Source: Massilia litorea (lineage in GTDB: Bacteria > Pseudomonadota > Gammaproteobacteria > Burkholderiales > Burkholderiaceae_D). Taken from it: 64,000 nt of DNA. Location: NCBI RefSeq assembly GCF_015101885.1, contig NZ_CP062941.1:2914001-2978000 (forward strand). The letters run 5' to 3'. The position numbers and the translations under genes are program-made. The notes under the pieces were generated by a model. That model did not search any database. It saw only the letters and a list, made by a program, of their open reading frames with translations, and had not been told where the DNA came from. Below are positions 36,168 through 45,659 of this stretch, piece after piece; within the stretch, counting starts at the first letter, position 1; every line of letters starts with the position of its first letter.

Positions 36168-37586
36168 TTACTTCTCGCTGACCTTGAACTCGCCGAAGGG
36201 CTTGAGCTGCTCGCTGACCGCGGCCGGGTCGCCGACCACGACGATCGACTGCGCTTCGGGTGCGAAATACTTCTTCGAGACTTCGCGCACCTGCTGCGGC
36301 GTGACCTTCTGGATCAGCGGCACGTACTGGCCGAGGAATTCCGGCGGCAGGCCGATCAGCCAGTTCTGGGCCAGGGTGTTGGCCACTGCCCCCTGCAGCT
36401 GGTTGCTGATCAGGTAGCCGCCAGCGACGTAGCGCTTGTTCATCGTCATCTCGTCCGCCGGGACCAGCTCGCTGCCGATGCGCTTGTACTCGTTGAAGTA
36501 TTCGGTCAATGCGGCACCGGTGACTTCGTTGCGCACGTCGGCGCCGCCGACGATGGCGCCGCCGACACGGTTCATGCGCGCGCCGGCCGAGGCGCCATAG
36601 GTATAGCCCTTTTGCTCGCGCAGGTTGATGTTGACGCGGCTCGAGAAGCCGCCACCGAGGATGGTGCTGGCCAGGCGCAGCGGCACCTGTTCGTCGGCGC
36701 TGGCCTGGATGCCGGGGCCGCCGACGCGGATGGTCGACTGCACGCTGTTGGCGCGCTGCAGCAGGATGCGCGCCGGGTTGGCCGCGCGCGGCGCCGGTGC
36801 GGTCTCGGCCAGTGCCGGGCCTTCCGCCTTCCAGTCGCCGAAGGCGGCCTGCGCCAGCTTCATGGCCTCGGCTTCGCCGATGCGGCCGGTGATCACGAGC
36901 AGGGCGCGATCCGGACGGAAGCGCTTCGCGTGCTCGGTGCGCAGCAGCTCCTGCGTGACCGAATTGATCGCGCTTTCCGTCGGCTGGGTGTGGCCGTAGG
37001 GGTGTTCGCCGTAGACGGCCGCGTTGATCGCGCGCTCGGCGCGGAAGCGCGGGGTGGCCTCGGCGGCGCGCAGGGCCTGCAGCGCGTTGGCCTTGGCCAG
37101 CTCGACTTCCTTGGCCGGGAAGCTCGGCGTGCGCGCCACTTCGGCCAGCAGCGACATCATCGCCCCCGCCTGCGACGCGACGGCATTGGCCTGGACCGAG
37201 ATGCCGTCCGAGTACGAGCCGGCCGCCACCGAGCCGCCCATGCCCTGGGCCGCTTCGGCGATGGCGCGCGAGTCGCGCCTGGCGCTGCCTTCGTTGATCA
37301 TCCCGGCCAGCAGGCTGGCGAAGCCCGGATGGGCGCTGTCGTCGGCGGCATAGCCGGCCCCGCGCACGGCCAGCACGTAGTCCACGCGCGGCAGGCCTTG
37401 ACGGGGCACGACCCAGACGGTCATGCCGTTGGCGAGGGTTTTCTTGACGATTTTCGGTGTCGGGATCGGCTTGTCCTTGCCGTAGGCCGGCATCGCGCCT
37501 GCCTTGGCAGTCGCCGGCGCATCCGCCGCGTAGGCGGCAGGGGCAAACATCATCGAGATCGCCAGTGTCAGCATCAGTTTTTTCAT
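36168..37586 (-). CDS. M16-family peptidase-like protein lacking the zinc motif
   Basis: A 472-residue exported protein with a signal peptide (MKKLMLTLAISMMFAPAAYA). It has the two-domain M16 fold pattern, but where the HxxEH zinc motif belongs there is HPGFASLLAGMINEGS, with no metal ligands. The C-terminal R/Y region (GFSSRVNINLREQKGYTYGA) typical of M16 substrate binding is kept. Such inactive members pair with an active one to close the peptide chamber, like PqqL or mitochondrial processing peptidase subunits. It lies 11 nt after the active partner, so the two form an operon ending in a terminator. Confidence 0.85.
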   Translation of the reverse strand: MKKLMLTLAISMMFAPAAYAADAPATAKAGAMPAYGKDKPIPTPKIVKKTLANGMTVWVVPRQGLPRVDYVLAVRGAGYAADDSAHPGFASLLAGMINEGSARRDSRAIAEAAQGMGGSVAAGSYSDGISVQANAVASQAGAMMSLLAEVARTPSFPAKEVELAKANALQALRAAEATPRFRAERAINAAVYGEHPYGHTQPTESAINSVTQELLRTEHAKRFRPDRALLVITGRIGEAEAMKLAQAAFGDWKAEGPALAETAPAPRAANPARILLQRANSVQSTIRVGGPGIQASADEQVPLRLASTILGGGFSSRVNINLREQKGYTYGASAGARMNRVGGAIVGGADVRNEVTGAALTEYFNEYKRIGSELVPADEMTMNKRYVAGGYLISNQLQGAVANTLAQNWLIGLPPEFLGQYVPLIQKVTPQQVREVSKKYFAPEAQSIVVVGDPAAVSEQLKPFGEFKVSEK

Positions 37587-37597
37587 CGATGCGCTCC

Positions 37598-39037
37598 TTA
37601 TTTCCGTGCGCCGTCAAGCGGCTTGGTCTGTGCGCCGGCAGGCGCGGTCTGGGTGCCGATCACGTCCACCTTGTCCACCATGGCGATCGGCTTGCGGTCG
37701 ATGACGGTGCGGTTGTTCTTCACCAGGTAGGTGGAGGCCGCGCGCTGGATGTCGCTTGATGTCACGCCTTCGATCCAGCCCGGGATCTTGTTGACGACGT
37801 TGGCGTCGCCCCACAGGGTCTGCAGGCGCGCCAGGGTGTCGGCGCGGCTGATGAAGCTCTCCAGGCCGTTGTTCCAGTCGGCCAGCATGCGCGTCTTCAC
37901 GCGCTTGAGGGTGGCCGCGTCGACGCCGTCCTTGACGATCTTCGCGATCTCCTCGTCCATCGCGTTCAGGATGGTGTCGGCATTCGTCGTCGGCTTGTAC
38001 ATCGTGTAGACGGTGAACAGGGTCGGGCCGTCGAATTCCCACGGGCTGGTGAGGCCGAACAGGACGTCGGTATTCAGCGCCAGTTCGCGGCCTTTCACCA
38101 GGCCCTGGTAAAGGACCGAGGCGTCGCCGCCGGCCAGCAGTTCGCCGAGGACGGCCATCGCCGCCTGGTCGCGGCTGCCGCGTTCAGGCATCTTCCATGC
38201 GGCGGCCAGCGCCGGCACCTGGGCCAGCGCGTCGCCCTGCTGGACGCGCTTTTCGACCTTGTTCAGGCCCTCGCTGAAGTCGCCGCCTTTCGGCACCGGG
38301 CGCGCGGGGATGGCGCCGAAGTATTTCCGGGCGAGGGCAAAGCCCTGGGCCGGGGTCACGTCGCCGGCGATCGCCAGCACCGCGTTGTTCGGGCCGTAGT
38401 AGTCGCGGTGGAAGGCGCGTACGTCGTCGAGACTGGCGCCCTCGAGGTCTTCGAAGCTGCCGTAGCCGTCGTGGTTGTTCTCCCATTTCTGGAAGGCGTG
38501 CTGGCCGATGTCGATCCACATGAAGCCGCCGTAGGGCTGGTTCTTCACGTTCACGCGGATCTCTTCCTTGACCACGTCCTGCTGGTTCTTCAGCGTGTCC
38601 TTGTTGAAGTCGAGCGTCTTCATGCGGTCCGCTTCCAGCCACAGGATCGGCTCGAGCGAGGAGGCCGGCGCGGTCTCGATGTAGTTCGTGAAGTCGGCGC
38701 GGGTCGAGCCGTTGTTGCGGCCGCCGCCGCCGGTGATGGTCTTGTCGAACACGCCCTTCGGCGCGTTCGGCGTCCCCTGGAACATCAGGTGTTCGAACAG
38801 GTGGGCGAAGCCGGTGCGGTTCTTCGGCTCCAGGCGCATGCCGACGTGGTAGACGACCGAGACGCCGACGGTGGGCGAACTGTGGTCTTCGGTGACGATG
38901 ACGGTCAGGCCGTTGTCGAGTTTCTTGGTGGCGACCGGCAGGTCCCACTTGTCGCCCGTTGCCGAAGCTGGAGCAGCTAAGGCGGCGGCGGACAAGCTGA
39001 GCCCGGCCAGCAGGACGGGAAGTTGGCGCATGCGCAT
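37598..39037 (-). CDS. M16-family zinc peptidase, active subunit
   Basis: A 479-residue exported protein with a signal peptide cleaved near ALAAPASA. The inverted zinc motif HxxEH is intact as H79-L-F-E82-H83 (TGFAHLFEHLMFQGT), and the third ligand glutamate lies in NQQDVVKEEIR. It probably degrades small peptides in the periplasm together with the inactive partner downstream. The ATG at 39037 has a GAGG site 6-7 nt upstream; the frame is open further upstream, but that stretch has no coding look. Confidence 0.9.
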   Translation of the reverse strand: MRMRQLPVLLAGLSLSAAALAAPASATGDKWDLPVATKKLDNGLTVIVTEDHSSPTVGVSVVYHVGMRLEPKNRTGFAHLFEHLMFQGTPNAPKGVFDKTITGGGGRNNGSTRADFTNYIETAPASSLEPILWLEADRMKTLDFNKDTLKNQQDVVKEEIRVNVKNQPYGGFMWIDIGQHAFQKWENNHDGYGSFEDLEGASLDDVRAFHRDYYGPNNAVLAIAGDVTPAQGFALARKYFGAIPARPVPKGGDFSEGLNKVEKRVQQGDALAQVPALAAAWKMPERGSRDQAAMAVLGELLAGGDASVLYQGLVKGRELALNTDVLFGLTSPWEFDGPTLFTVYTMYKPTTNADTILNAMDEEIAKIVKDGVDAATLKRVKTRMLADWNNGLESFISRADTLARLQTLWGDANVVNKIPGWIEGVTSSDIQRAASTYLVKNNRTVIDRKPIAMVDKVDVIGTQTAPAGAQTKPLDGARK

Positions 39038-39399
39038 TGATGACCTCAAATGAATGGCTGAGTCGAATGAAATTCCCCGCGCGAGCACGCGAAAGGAGCA
39101 TTTCATCTTAGCGCAAAGGAATGCCAAAACGTAATCTTTTTTGCGTATGTATGTTGACTTAGTGCAAGCCGGCGAGCCCTGCAATTTGTCGTCCAGGCCC
39201 GCAAATCTGCAGTCTGTCGCAATCCGGGCGGGGCGCGGCCGGTCGGTCGTTATAGTGAACTCATTGCCAAACTGTATAAAAATTGTCGGGAATTCACATT
39301 TTTGTGGAACCCGGCAGGGCTTGCTGGTAAGTTGGCCGCGATCGTCAGTACGGATGCGCGGTCCGAACAGGAACATCGGATCGGAACACGGAGAAGCAC
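39038..39399. other. divergent intergenic region, no gene
   Basis: These 362 bases separate the M16 operon (minus) from the GIN-domain gene (plus). They are AT-richer than the neighbouring genes. TATAAAAAT near 39275 could be a -10 element for the plus-strand gene, but no good -35 is placed before it. I see no RNA gene or repeat. Promoters for both directions must lie here. Confidence 0.4.
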
Positions 39400-40167
39400 A
39401 TGAACAAATTGTTGAAGTTCGGCCTCGCGGCCCTCGGAATGCTGGCGCTGATGCGCCTGGCAACGGCCGCGCCCGATACCACCACCGAAACGCGCCCGCT
39501 CGATGCGCGCGTGGTGCGTATCAAGATCGATGGCGTGGTCGACCTGCGGGTACGCCAGGGCAGCCCGGCTTCGCTCGTGCTCTCCGGCGACCCGCGCTGG
39601 ATCGCGCAGATGACGACGCTGCAAAGCGGCGATACCGTCGTCATCGGCACCGAGATGCACGAGATGCGCATGGGCCGCAGGAACGGGGTGCGCGCCGACA
39701 TGGTGCTGCCGAACCTGCGCGAAGTCAGTTCCGAGAGCGTGGGCAGCACCGAGATCACGGGCTTCAAGGGCGAGGAGCTGGAACTGTCGCTCGACGGCGC
39801 CGGATCGATGAACGTGAACGCCGACTTTCGCATCATCAGCGCCAGCCTGGGCGGCGTCGGCAGCATGAAGCTGTCCGGCATGAACAGCGAACGCATCACG
39901 CTCGACCTGCAGGGCGCCGGCTACGTGACCCTGGCCGGGCGCAGCAAGTCGCTGAAGGCCGAGCTGGGCGGACTGGGCGGGCTGGACGGGCAGGCCTTTT
40001 CGGCCGACAGCGTCACGCTCGAACTGTCGGGCCTGGGCAATGCCACGGTGACCGCGCACCAGAGCGCCAACCTGAACCTGTCGGGCATGGGTTCGGTCAC
40101 AGTCTACGGCAAGCCGCTCAATCGCCGGGTGAGCGTCGACGGACTGGGCAAGGTCAGCTGGAAATAA
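39400..40167 (+). CDS. exported GIN-domain (DUF2807) protein
   Basis: A 255-residue exported protein with a signal peptide ending in ATAA (about residue 24). From about residue 40 on it has repeated short beta strands with G-x-G-S/Y motifs (LDGAGSMNVNADF, LGGVGSMKLSGM, LQGAGYVTLAG, LSGLGNATVTAH, LSGMGSVTVYGK), a right-handed beta-helix of the head-GIN type. The repeat period is about 20 residues. Function of this family is unknown; an adhesive or envelope role is likely. It is followed after 53 nt by a Sel1 protein gene. Confidence 0.82.
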   Translation: MNKLLKFGLAALGMLALMRLATAAPDTTTETRPLDARVVRIKIDGVVDLRVRQGSPASLVLSGDPRWIAQMTTLQSGDTVVIGTEMHEMRMGRRNGVRADMVLPNLREVSSESVGSTEITGFKGEELELSLDGAGSMNVNADFRIISASLGGVGSMKLSGMNSERITLDLQGAGYVTLAGRSKSLKAELGGLGGLDGQAFSADSVTLELSGLGNATVTAHQSANLNLSGMGSVTVYGKPLNRRVSVDGLGKVSWK

Positions 40168-40220
40168 GCGAATTTCGGAGCAAACAAGGTAGGCGACAAG
40201 ACCGATCCACGCACGAGACA

Positions 40221-40841
40221 ATGAAAAAATTTACTGTAGCGATCCTGCTGGCGCTTGGCCTGAGTCTCGGCCCCCCTGGTACGGCACTGGCAGGTTTCCC
40301 CGAAGGGGCGAGCGCGTACAACGCGCGCAATTACGCGCAGGCGCTGAAAGAGATCGCGCCCCTGGCGCGCGCCGGCAATGCCGAGGCCCAGCACCTGCTG
40401 GGCCTGATGTATTACATGGGCCGCGGCGTCACGCGCGACTACAAGCAGGCCTTCCAGTGGCACCTGAAGGCCGCGCAGCAGGGCAAGGCCGACGCGCAAT
40501 ATGTCGTCGGCGCCATGTACTACACCGGCAACGCCGTGCCGCAGGACCAGAAGCTGGCCGTCAACTGGTTCCGCCGCGCGGCCGAGCAGGGCCATGGCGA
40601 GGCGCAGCATGCGCTGGGGCTGATGTACCGCTACCACGTCGCCGGCGTGCCCGGGGACCCGGTGATTGCCTACATGTTGTGGAATCTTGCCGCGGCTGGG
40701 GGCAACCACAATGCGGTGGGGCAGCGGGCGGCGATCGCCAAGACGATGACGCAGGAGCAGATCGAGGAGGCGCAGGCGCTGTCGCGCACGTGGAAGGTGG
40801 GGACGCCGCTGCCGACGCAGTCGAAGACGGGTGGGGGCTAA
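40221..40841 (+). CDS. exported Sel1-repeat (TPR-like) protein
   Basis: A 206-residue protein with a signal peptide (MKKFTVAILLALGLSLG...ALA). At least three Sel1-like repeats follow, each of about 36 residues: AEAQHLLGLMYYMGRGVTRD, ADAQYVVGAMYYTGNAVPQD and GEAQHALGLMYRYHVAGVPG. Sel1 repeats bind partner proteins. The start is the ATG at 40221, which gives the signal peptide; an upstream open frame overlaps the GIN gene and is not coding. It overlaps the next gene by one base (TAATG). Confidence 0.85.
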   Translation: MKKFTVAILLALGLSLGPPGTALAGFPEGASAYNARNYAQALKEIAPLARAGNAEAQHLLGLMYYMGRGVTRDYKQAFQWHLKAAQQGKADAQYVVGAMYYTGNAVPQDQKLAVNWFRRAAEQGHGEAQHALGLMYRYHVAGVPGDPVIAYMLWNLAAAGGNHNAVGQRAAIAKTMTQEQIEEAQALSRTWKVGTPLPTQSKTGGG

Positions 40842-41308
40842 TGCGCGACAACATAAGTCCCTTCGTTTCCACGCGGCCGGCCCGCGACGACGACAAGCCG
40901 GTCATCTGGCAACTGTACGAAGAAGCGTTGCGGCAGCATATCGAGACCATCTGGGGATGGGACGCCGACTGGCAGCAGGCCTGTTTCGAACAGGCCTTCC
41001 TTGCCATGTCGACGCGGGTGGTCGAGCTGGACGGCCGCGTTGCCGGCTACCTGCAGATCGACAGGGAAGCGGACGAGGACTACCTGAGCATGCTGATACT
41101 GGATCCCGCAGCGCGCTCATGCGGTGTGGGCGCGCGCCTGCTGGCGGCGATCCTGGCGGAAAGCGCGGCGCGCGGGCGTGGCCTCTACCTGCGCGTGTTC
41201 CGCACCAATACGGCGGCGCGACGCTTCTATGAGCGGGAAGGGTGGGTGCTGGTCGCGGACGAAGGCAATTTCCTGGTCATGCGACCGGGCGCCAGGGCGC
41301 CCAGCTGA
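40841..41308 (+). CDS. GNAT-family N-acetyltransferase
   Basis: A 155-residue acetyl-CoA-dependent acetyltransferase. Motif A is LILDPAARSCGVGARLLAAI (R/Q-x-x-G-x-G/A type), followed by LYLRVFRTNTAARRFYEREG, the usual motif B with the N-x-x-A-x-x-F-Y signature. The gene start ATG shares its A with the TAA stop of the Sel1 gene, so they are translationally coupled, though a functional link is not obvious. The substrate is unknown. Confidence 0.85.
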   Translation: MRDNISPFVSTRPARDDDKPVIWQLYEEALRQHIETIWGWDADWQQACFEQAFLAMSTRVVELDGRVAGYLQIDREADEDYLSMLILDPAARSCGVGARLLAAILAESAARGRGLYLRVFRTNTAARRFYEREGWVLVADEGNFLVMRPGARAPS

Positions 41309-41358
41309 ACTGTCGTTGCGGCCATCAGGTATTGCACAAGTACCCCGCGGATAAATCC

Positions 41359-42120
41359 TTACATCGGCGGCTGTCCGTTGGACGCCGTCACGCCCGCATC
41401 CACCGGCAAGTTAACGCCGGTGATCAGGCGCGCATCCTCGCTCGCGAGGAAGGCCATCACCGCTGCAACGCCTTCCGGATCTTCGGGCGCGCCGAGCGGC
41501 ATGCGTTCCTTGAACTTGGCGACCAGTTCGGCGTCCTTCAGCATATCCTCGGTCATGCCGGTTTTCGTGAAGCTCGGATTGACCGCGTTCACCCGCACCC
41601 CATCCTTGCCCGCGTCCAGCGCCATCGCGCGCACCATGTTGCTGACCGCGCCCTTCGACGTGTTATAGGCGAAGGTATTCCAGTCGCCGCCGAGTCCCGA
41701 CACGGAAGAGGTCATGACGATCGCACCTTTGACTTTGACGAGTTCCGGCATCGCAGCCTTGGCCATGTGGAAGTAGCCGCTCACGTTGACCGCCATGACG
41801 CGCTCGAAGTCCTCTTCGCTGGTCTTCATGATGTCGCCCTCGGTTGCCATGCCGGCGTTGTTGATCAGGACATGCAGCCCGCCAAAACGGTCGACGGCCG
41901 CCTTGACTGCGGTGGTTGCCGTTTCCTTGTCGGCGGTATCGCCGACCTGTACCAGAACGCGGTCCTGCGGCAGCCCGGCAGCGGCTTTCTTGAGGCTGGC
42001 TTCGTCGATGTCGAGCATGACGACACGGGCGCCTTCATCCAGAAAGCGGCGAGCAGTGGCCAGGCCGATGCCGGACGCGGCGCCGGTGACGAGTACGGTT
42101 TTTTCTTTAAAACGGTTCAT
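41359..42120 (-). CDS. short-chain dehydrogenase/reductase (SDR)
   Basis: A 253-residue classical SDR. The nucleotide-binding motif is TGAASGIG (12-19), NNAG is at 87-90, and the catalytic residues are S139, Y152 and K156 (FAYNTSKGAV). The acidic residue after strand 2 (VVMLDIDE) favours NAD+. The C-terminal block NAVNPSFTKTGMTEDML and the ending ITGVNLPVDAG are typical. The substrate cannot be assigned. It is convergent with the acetyltransferase gene. Confidence 0.88.
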   Translation of the reverse strand: MNRFKEKTVLVTGAASGIGLATARRFLDEGARVVMLDIDEASLKKAAAGLPQDRVLVQVGDTADKETATTAVKAAVDRFGGLHVLINNAGMATEGDIMKTSEEDFERVMAVNVSGYFHMAKAAMPELVKVKGAIVMTSSVSGLGGDWNTFAYNTSKGAVSNMVRAMALDAGKDGVRVNAVNPSFTKTGMTEDMLKDAELVAKFKERMPLGAPEDPEGVAAVMAFLASEDARLITGVNLPVDAGVTASNGQPPM

Positions 42121-42337
42121 GCTGTTCCTTTTATGTCGGTCAAGATGGATTCACTGGCGCACAAAAAGCGAAAGCGACAATAATGCGCTTGCGAAAGCGG
42201 AGCGTGATCACTGGCACGCCAGAACGCGAATTTGACGATATCACGGTCGCGAAAACACAGATTTTCAGTGCTTGTAGGCAACCGTATAACAACCTCTGGC
42301 TTACAATCATGAAGTCAGGTCAATCATGGAGAGAGGT

Positions 42338-42826
42338 ATGCGCAGAATTTTGAGTACCGTACTACCTGTCTGGGCAGCGCTCGCATCAAGCGCTGCGACA
42401 TCCGTGTCCGCGCAGCCCACTGCGCCTACTCCCGCAGAAATGTTCACGCAGACCAAGGTCGCTCTTCCGACCCTGGTCGAGCAGGGACTGGAGTACGACT
42501 CCGTCATGTTCGCTGGCAAAAGATGCAAGCTTTTTACAGTGGCTGAGCAGAATTACTGGAATCAGCTATGGAAGCTCTCGTCCGACACGGTGTTGAGCCC
42601 TCACGACCAGCAGCTTTTCGACGAAGAGAAACGCTCGAAACAGAGCGCCGATAAAGTAGAAGCAAGGGTGAGCTATTTCAGGAAGGCGGGTTGCGCAAGC
42701 CCGGAACTAGTCGCCAAAGTACGAGATATGAAGAAGCGCATGCGGCTGCAAGGCTTCGCTTTAAAGCAGGCGAGCGAGGCAAATGATGCCGCAATCATGG
42801 ACCTGTATAAGGAGCCTGCGGAATAG
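42338..42826 (+). CDS. hypothetical exported protein
   Basis: A 162-residue protein with a signal peptide (MRRILSTVLPVWAALASSAATSVSA). The mature part is polar and mostly helical (DEEKRSKQSADKVEARVSYF, VAKVRDMKKRMRLQGFALKQ), with two cysteines (KRCKLF and KAGCASP). No family is recognised. The ATG at 42338 is chosen over the ATG at 42326 because GAGAGGT lies just before it. Base composition is lower in GC than its neighbours. Confidence 0.6.
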   Translation: MRRILSTVLPVWAALASSAATSVSAQPTAPTPAEMFTQTKVALPTLVEQGLEYDSVMFAGKRCKLFTVAEQNYWNQLWKLSSDTVLSPHDQQLFDEEKRSKQSADKVEARVSYFRKAGCASPELVAKVRDMKKRMRLQGFALKQASEANDAAIMDLYKEPAE

Positions 42827-42899
42827 GTCCGCACTCGGCCCAGAAGCGGACGTCGGACACGCTCCGAGAAGATGACAGTCCAAACGTACTGGAGTGACA

Positions 42900-43157
42900 T
42901 TGATAAACCAGAAAAGCGCGCCGGTCGAGTGGGCCGGGCTGATGTATGAACTTGACGATGCGTATGAGCATCTAGCCGCTCTGATTTCTGATATGAACGG
43001 GACAGAAGACTTCGACGAGGCTGATCTGCGGATACAGCTCGGGCACGTGTTCTCTCATTTAAACCGCGCATGGCACCGCCGGGATAAAGCCAACGGCCTT
43101 AACCCTGAAGAGTGGCTGGAAGCTAGTCGGTTCCCTTCAGATTTGGATCCCGTCTAG
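42900..43157 (+). CDS. small conserved hypothetical protein
   Basis: A protein of about 85 residues, acidic, without a signal. It contains MYELDDAYEHLAALISDM and LGHVFSHLNRAWHRRDKANG, a helical pattern. The TTG at 42900 is preferred because GGAG lies 5 nt before it; a GTG at 42894 is the other option. No family is recognised. It lies about 70 nt after the exported protein gene. Confidence 0.5.
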   Translation: MINQKSAPVEWAGLMYELDDAYEHLAALISDMNGTEDFDEADLRIQLGHVFSHLNRAWHRRDKANGLNPEEWLEASRFPSDLDPV

Positions 43158-43284
43158 CTGACTGCCCGCCTTGGGTCGGAAGCAGACGCACCAGTTGTGT
43201 AGCATTTTTCCTTCGCAAGCGAAGGCATGTATATTTCAAGGGACTACGGCCAGTGAATCTGCCGAACATACTCGGAATACTTCC

Positions 43285-43851
43285 ATGAGATCAGCACGCA
43301 CACGGACCATCCTCACGCTGGCCGCGCTGCTGGCGGGGTGTTCGAACGCCGGCTCGCGCGAGCCCAAGGCGCCGGAGCCGTTCACGGACTTCGATACGCT
43401 CACGTTCGAGCAATCGGCCTGCCTGTTCGACTGCTCCGTCTTCGAGCTCGAGATTGCATCCGACGGACGGGTGCGTCATTCCGGCCCGGACTTCGAGCGT
43501 ACGGGCGGCCCGCATGAATCCCGCATCGACAGGCGCGGCCTGGCGCAGATCGCACAGGCGCTGCGCGACGCGCGCGTCGATGAGATGCGCGATAGCTACC
43601 AGGACGGGGACGAGGGATGCAAAGGCGCGATCACCGATATGTCGACCCTCAGTTTCCACGTGACCCGGGACCATGGGCAGCGCAATAAAAGCGTCGTGCT
43701 TTACGCCGGCTGTGTCGGCCCCACCATCCCGAGCGCGCGCATGAGTGCACTGATCAAGGCCATCGACCAGGTCACGGGCACAGGGGCGCTGCTCGAGCAG
43801 CGCAAGAAGCTGCGTCGGCCGGATGGCGAGGCGGTCGCGCCGTCGACCTAG
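43285..43851 (+). CDS. lipoprotein with DUF6438-like domain
   Basis: A 188-residue lipoprotein; the signal ends in the lipobox LAGC. The domain starts DTLTFEQSACLFDCSVFELE, where the spaced cysteines and the strand pattern (followed by SDGRVRHSG) match DUF6438. Two more cysteines, in EGCKG and AGCVG, may form disulphides. Function unknown. The ATG at 43285 is chosen for the lipoprotein signal. The open frame extends upstream but has no coding character. Confidence 0.7.
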   Translation: MRSARTRTILTLAALLAGCSNAGSREPKAPEPFTDFDTLTFEQSACLFDCSVFELEIASDGRVRHSGPDFERTGGPHESRIDRRGLAQIAQALRDARVDEMRDSYQDGDEGCKGAITDMSTLSFHVTRDHGQRNKSVVLYAGCVGPTIPSARMSALIKAIDQVTGTGALLEQRKKLRRPDGEAVAPST

Positions 43852-43975
43852 CCTCGGGCCGCGGCACGCAGTCGACGTTGTAGCAATCAGGAAATTGCAA
43901 TAGTATCCAGAACCTTGGGCCCACCGATGGGGCGCCAACCGTTCCTGGTGCTGATCGCCAAATAAGCCGGGCGGA

Positions 43976-43996
43976 GCCGCCAGCCCGACTGGCGGT
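43976..43996. terminator. hairpin between convergent genes
   Basis: GCCGCCAG and CTGGCGGT pair around a 5-nt loop, 10 nt before the end of the convergent SGNH gene. There is no T-run on either side, so its role as terminator is uncertain. Confidence 0.35.
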
Positions 43997-44005
43997 TCGC
44001 ACACC

Positions 44006-45379
44006 TCACTCGACGGTGGCAGCAGACTTCTTCTGCGCCGCCTTCACCCCCGCAGTCCCCAGCGACCGGAACAGCGTCAGCGGCACCGCATTGCCCATCG
44101 CCTGGTAGCCCAGGTCGTTCGGGTGCAGGTGATCCCCGCTGTCATAGGCCGGCAGGAAGCGGGTCGGGCGCGACGGATCGCGCGTGGCGAGGTCGAAGTC
44201 GATCACGCCGTCGAACTCGTCGCTCGAACGGATCCAGTTGTTCAGCGCCGCGCGCACGACTTCCTTCTCGGGCGAGTAGTAGCCCGCACCTTCGAAGGGC
44301 GTCAGGGTGGCGCCGAACACGGCGATACCCCTGGCGTGGGCGCGTGCGATGACCTGGCGGTAGCCGGCGATCAGGTCGGCCGCGGGAATCGGATTGGTGG
44401 CCGGGCTGTTGCCGATGTCGTTAATGCCGATCATCAGTGTCATGTAGCGCACGCCGGCGGTGGCCAGCACGTCGCGATCAAAACGCTCGAGGATGCCGCG
44501 GCCCGACAGCAGGTTGGCCGGGTTGATGCTCAGCAGGCGGTTGCCGCTGATGCCGCGGTTGACCACGCCCAGGCGGCCGTTGACCCCAAGCACCGGATCG
44601 CGCACGGTCTGCAGGCGGCGGGCCAGCCAGTCGGGCCAGCGGTTATTGGTGTCGATCGTGCTGCGGGTGCCGTCCGTGATCGAGTCGCCCAGGGCCACGA
44701 TCGAGGGGCCGGCGCTGTCGACGTCGACCTCGGTCAGGAATGGCCAGAAGGTGATCGTGCGCTGCACGGGCAGGGTGGCGGCTGCGGTGAAATTGCCCGG
44801 CAGCGAGACGTAGTTCGTTTGGGAGGCAATGTTGTGGATCGTGTTCGCCTCGGCCGTGCCCGGCAGGTAGAGGCTGATCGCGAGGTCGGCCAGCGCCGGC
44901 ACGTTGAGTTCGACCGGATCGGACAGGACCGGGGCGCCGGCCGGAATCGTGATCGAGGCATTGCCGCTGAAGGTGAGGGCGCGGTCGGTGCCGGGCGCGA
45001 CGTCGGAACCGGTGGCGCGCAGGCCGATCCGGGCGGCGCCGACTGTCAAGGGCGTGGTGCCGAACTCGTTGGACACGCGAATGCGCACGCGGTTGCCGCC
45101 GATGCTGGTGTGGACGATCAGGCGCACCGTCTGGTCGGTGAAGGTCTGCAGGCTGGTGGAAGGCGGTGGGCCGGCCGGGGCCGCGCCCCAGGTGCCGGTC
45201 CAGTGCTCGGTCGTCCAGTCCTGGGCCCGGACCTGGTGGCAGGGCAGGGCGAGGGCGATGGCCAGCGCAACGCCGCCCAGCAGCATGCCTCGGCGCGGCC
45301 GGTTGGCGGGCGTGGGACGAGAAAAGGCGGCAGCGGAGCGGCGGGCAAAATCGGACAGGGCAGCAGACATCGAATGCAT
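44006..45379 (-). CDS. exported SGNH/GDSL-family esterase
   Basis: A 457-residue protein with a long N-terminal signal (hydrophobic part GGVALAIALALPCHQV, about 35-50). Residues 55-225 form a beta-rich accessory domain. The SGNH catalytic domain follows: block I ALGDSITDGT with the serine, block II GISGNRLL, block III IGINDIG and block V DHLHPNDLG with Asp and His. Family members deacetylate carbohydrates or hydrolyse esters. The accessory domain and length match the group often called SGNH/GDSL hydrolase with an N-terminal extension. Substrate unknown. Confidence 0.87.
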   Translation of the reverse strand: MHSMSAALSDFARRSAAAFSRPTPANRPRRGMLLGGVALAIALALPCHQVRAQDWTTEHWTGTWGAAPAGPPPSTSLQTFTDQTVRLIVHTSIGGNRVRIRVSNEFGTTPLTVGAARIGLRATGSDVAPGTDRALTFSGNASITIPAGAPVLSDPVELNVPALADLAISLYLPGTAEANTIHNIASQTNYVSLPGNFTAAATLPVQRTITFWPFLTEVDVDSAGPSIVALGDSITDGTRSTIDTNNRWPDWLARRLQTVRDPVLGVNGRLGVVNRGISGNRLLSINPANLLSGRGILERFDRDVLATAGVRYMTLMIGINDIGNSPATNPIPAADLIAGYRQVIARAHARGIAVFGATLTPFEGAGYYSPEKEVVRAALNNWIRSSDEFDGVIDFDLATRDPSRPTRFLPAYDSGDHLHPNDLGYQAMGNAVPLTLFRSLGTAGVKAAQKKSAATVE

Positions 45380-45659
45380 GGTCGTGCTCCTTCGGTGGTT
45401 GGCAGGAACAACTCATTGCTGAGTACGCGTCCTCCAATCTATGCGGCCGGGGTAGGGCAGGCAAGGTGGTCACGGACGAGTTCGTTGTGCTAGCTCTACA
45501 GTTCCCCAAAAAGCTGATGCGTCAAAGAATTTGTTTGCGTTTGAGCACAGGAATTCTCAATAAAGTCTCCGCAAAGCAACAAATCAGGAACTGAGTGCGT
45601 CACAAACGGGCTCGGTGGCGCTGACGTACAATTGTTGTTTTCTCAAGGGAGAGCGGACC

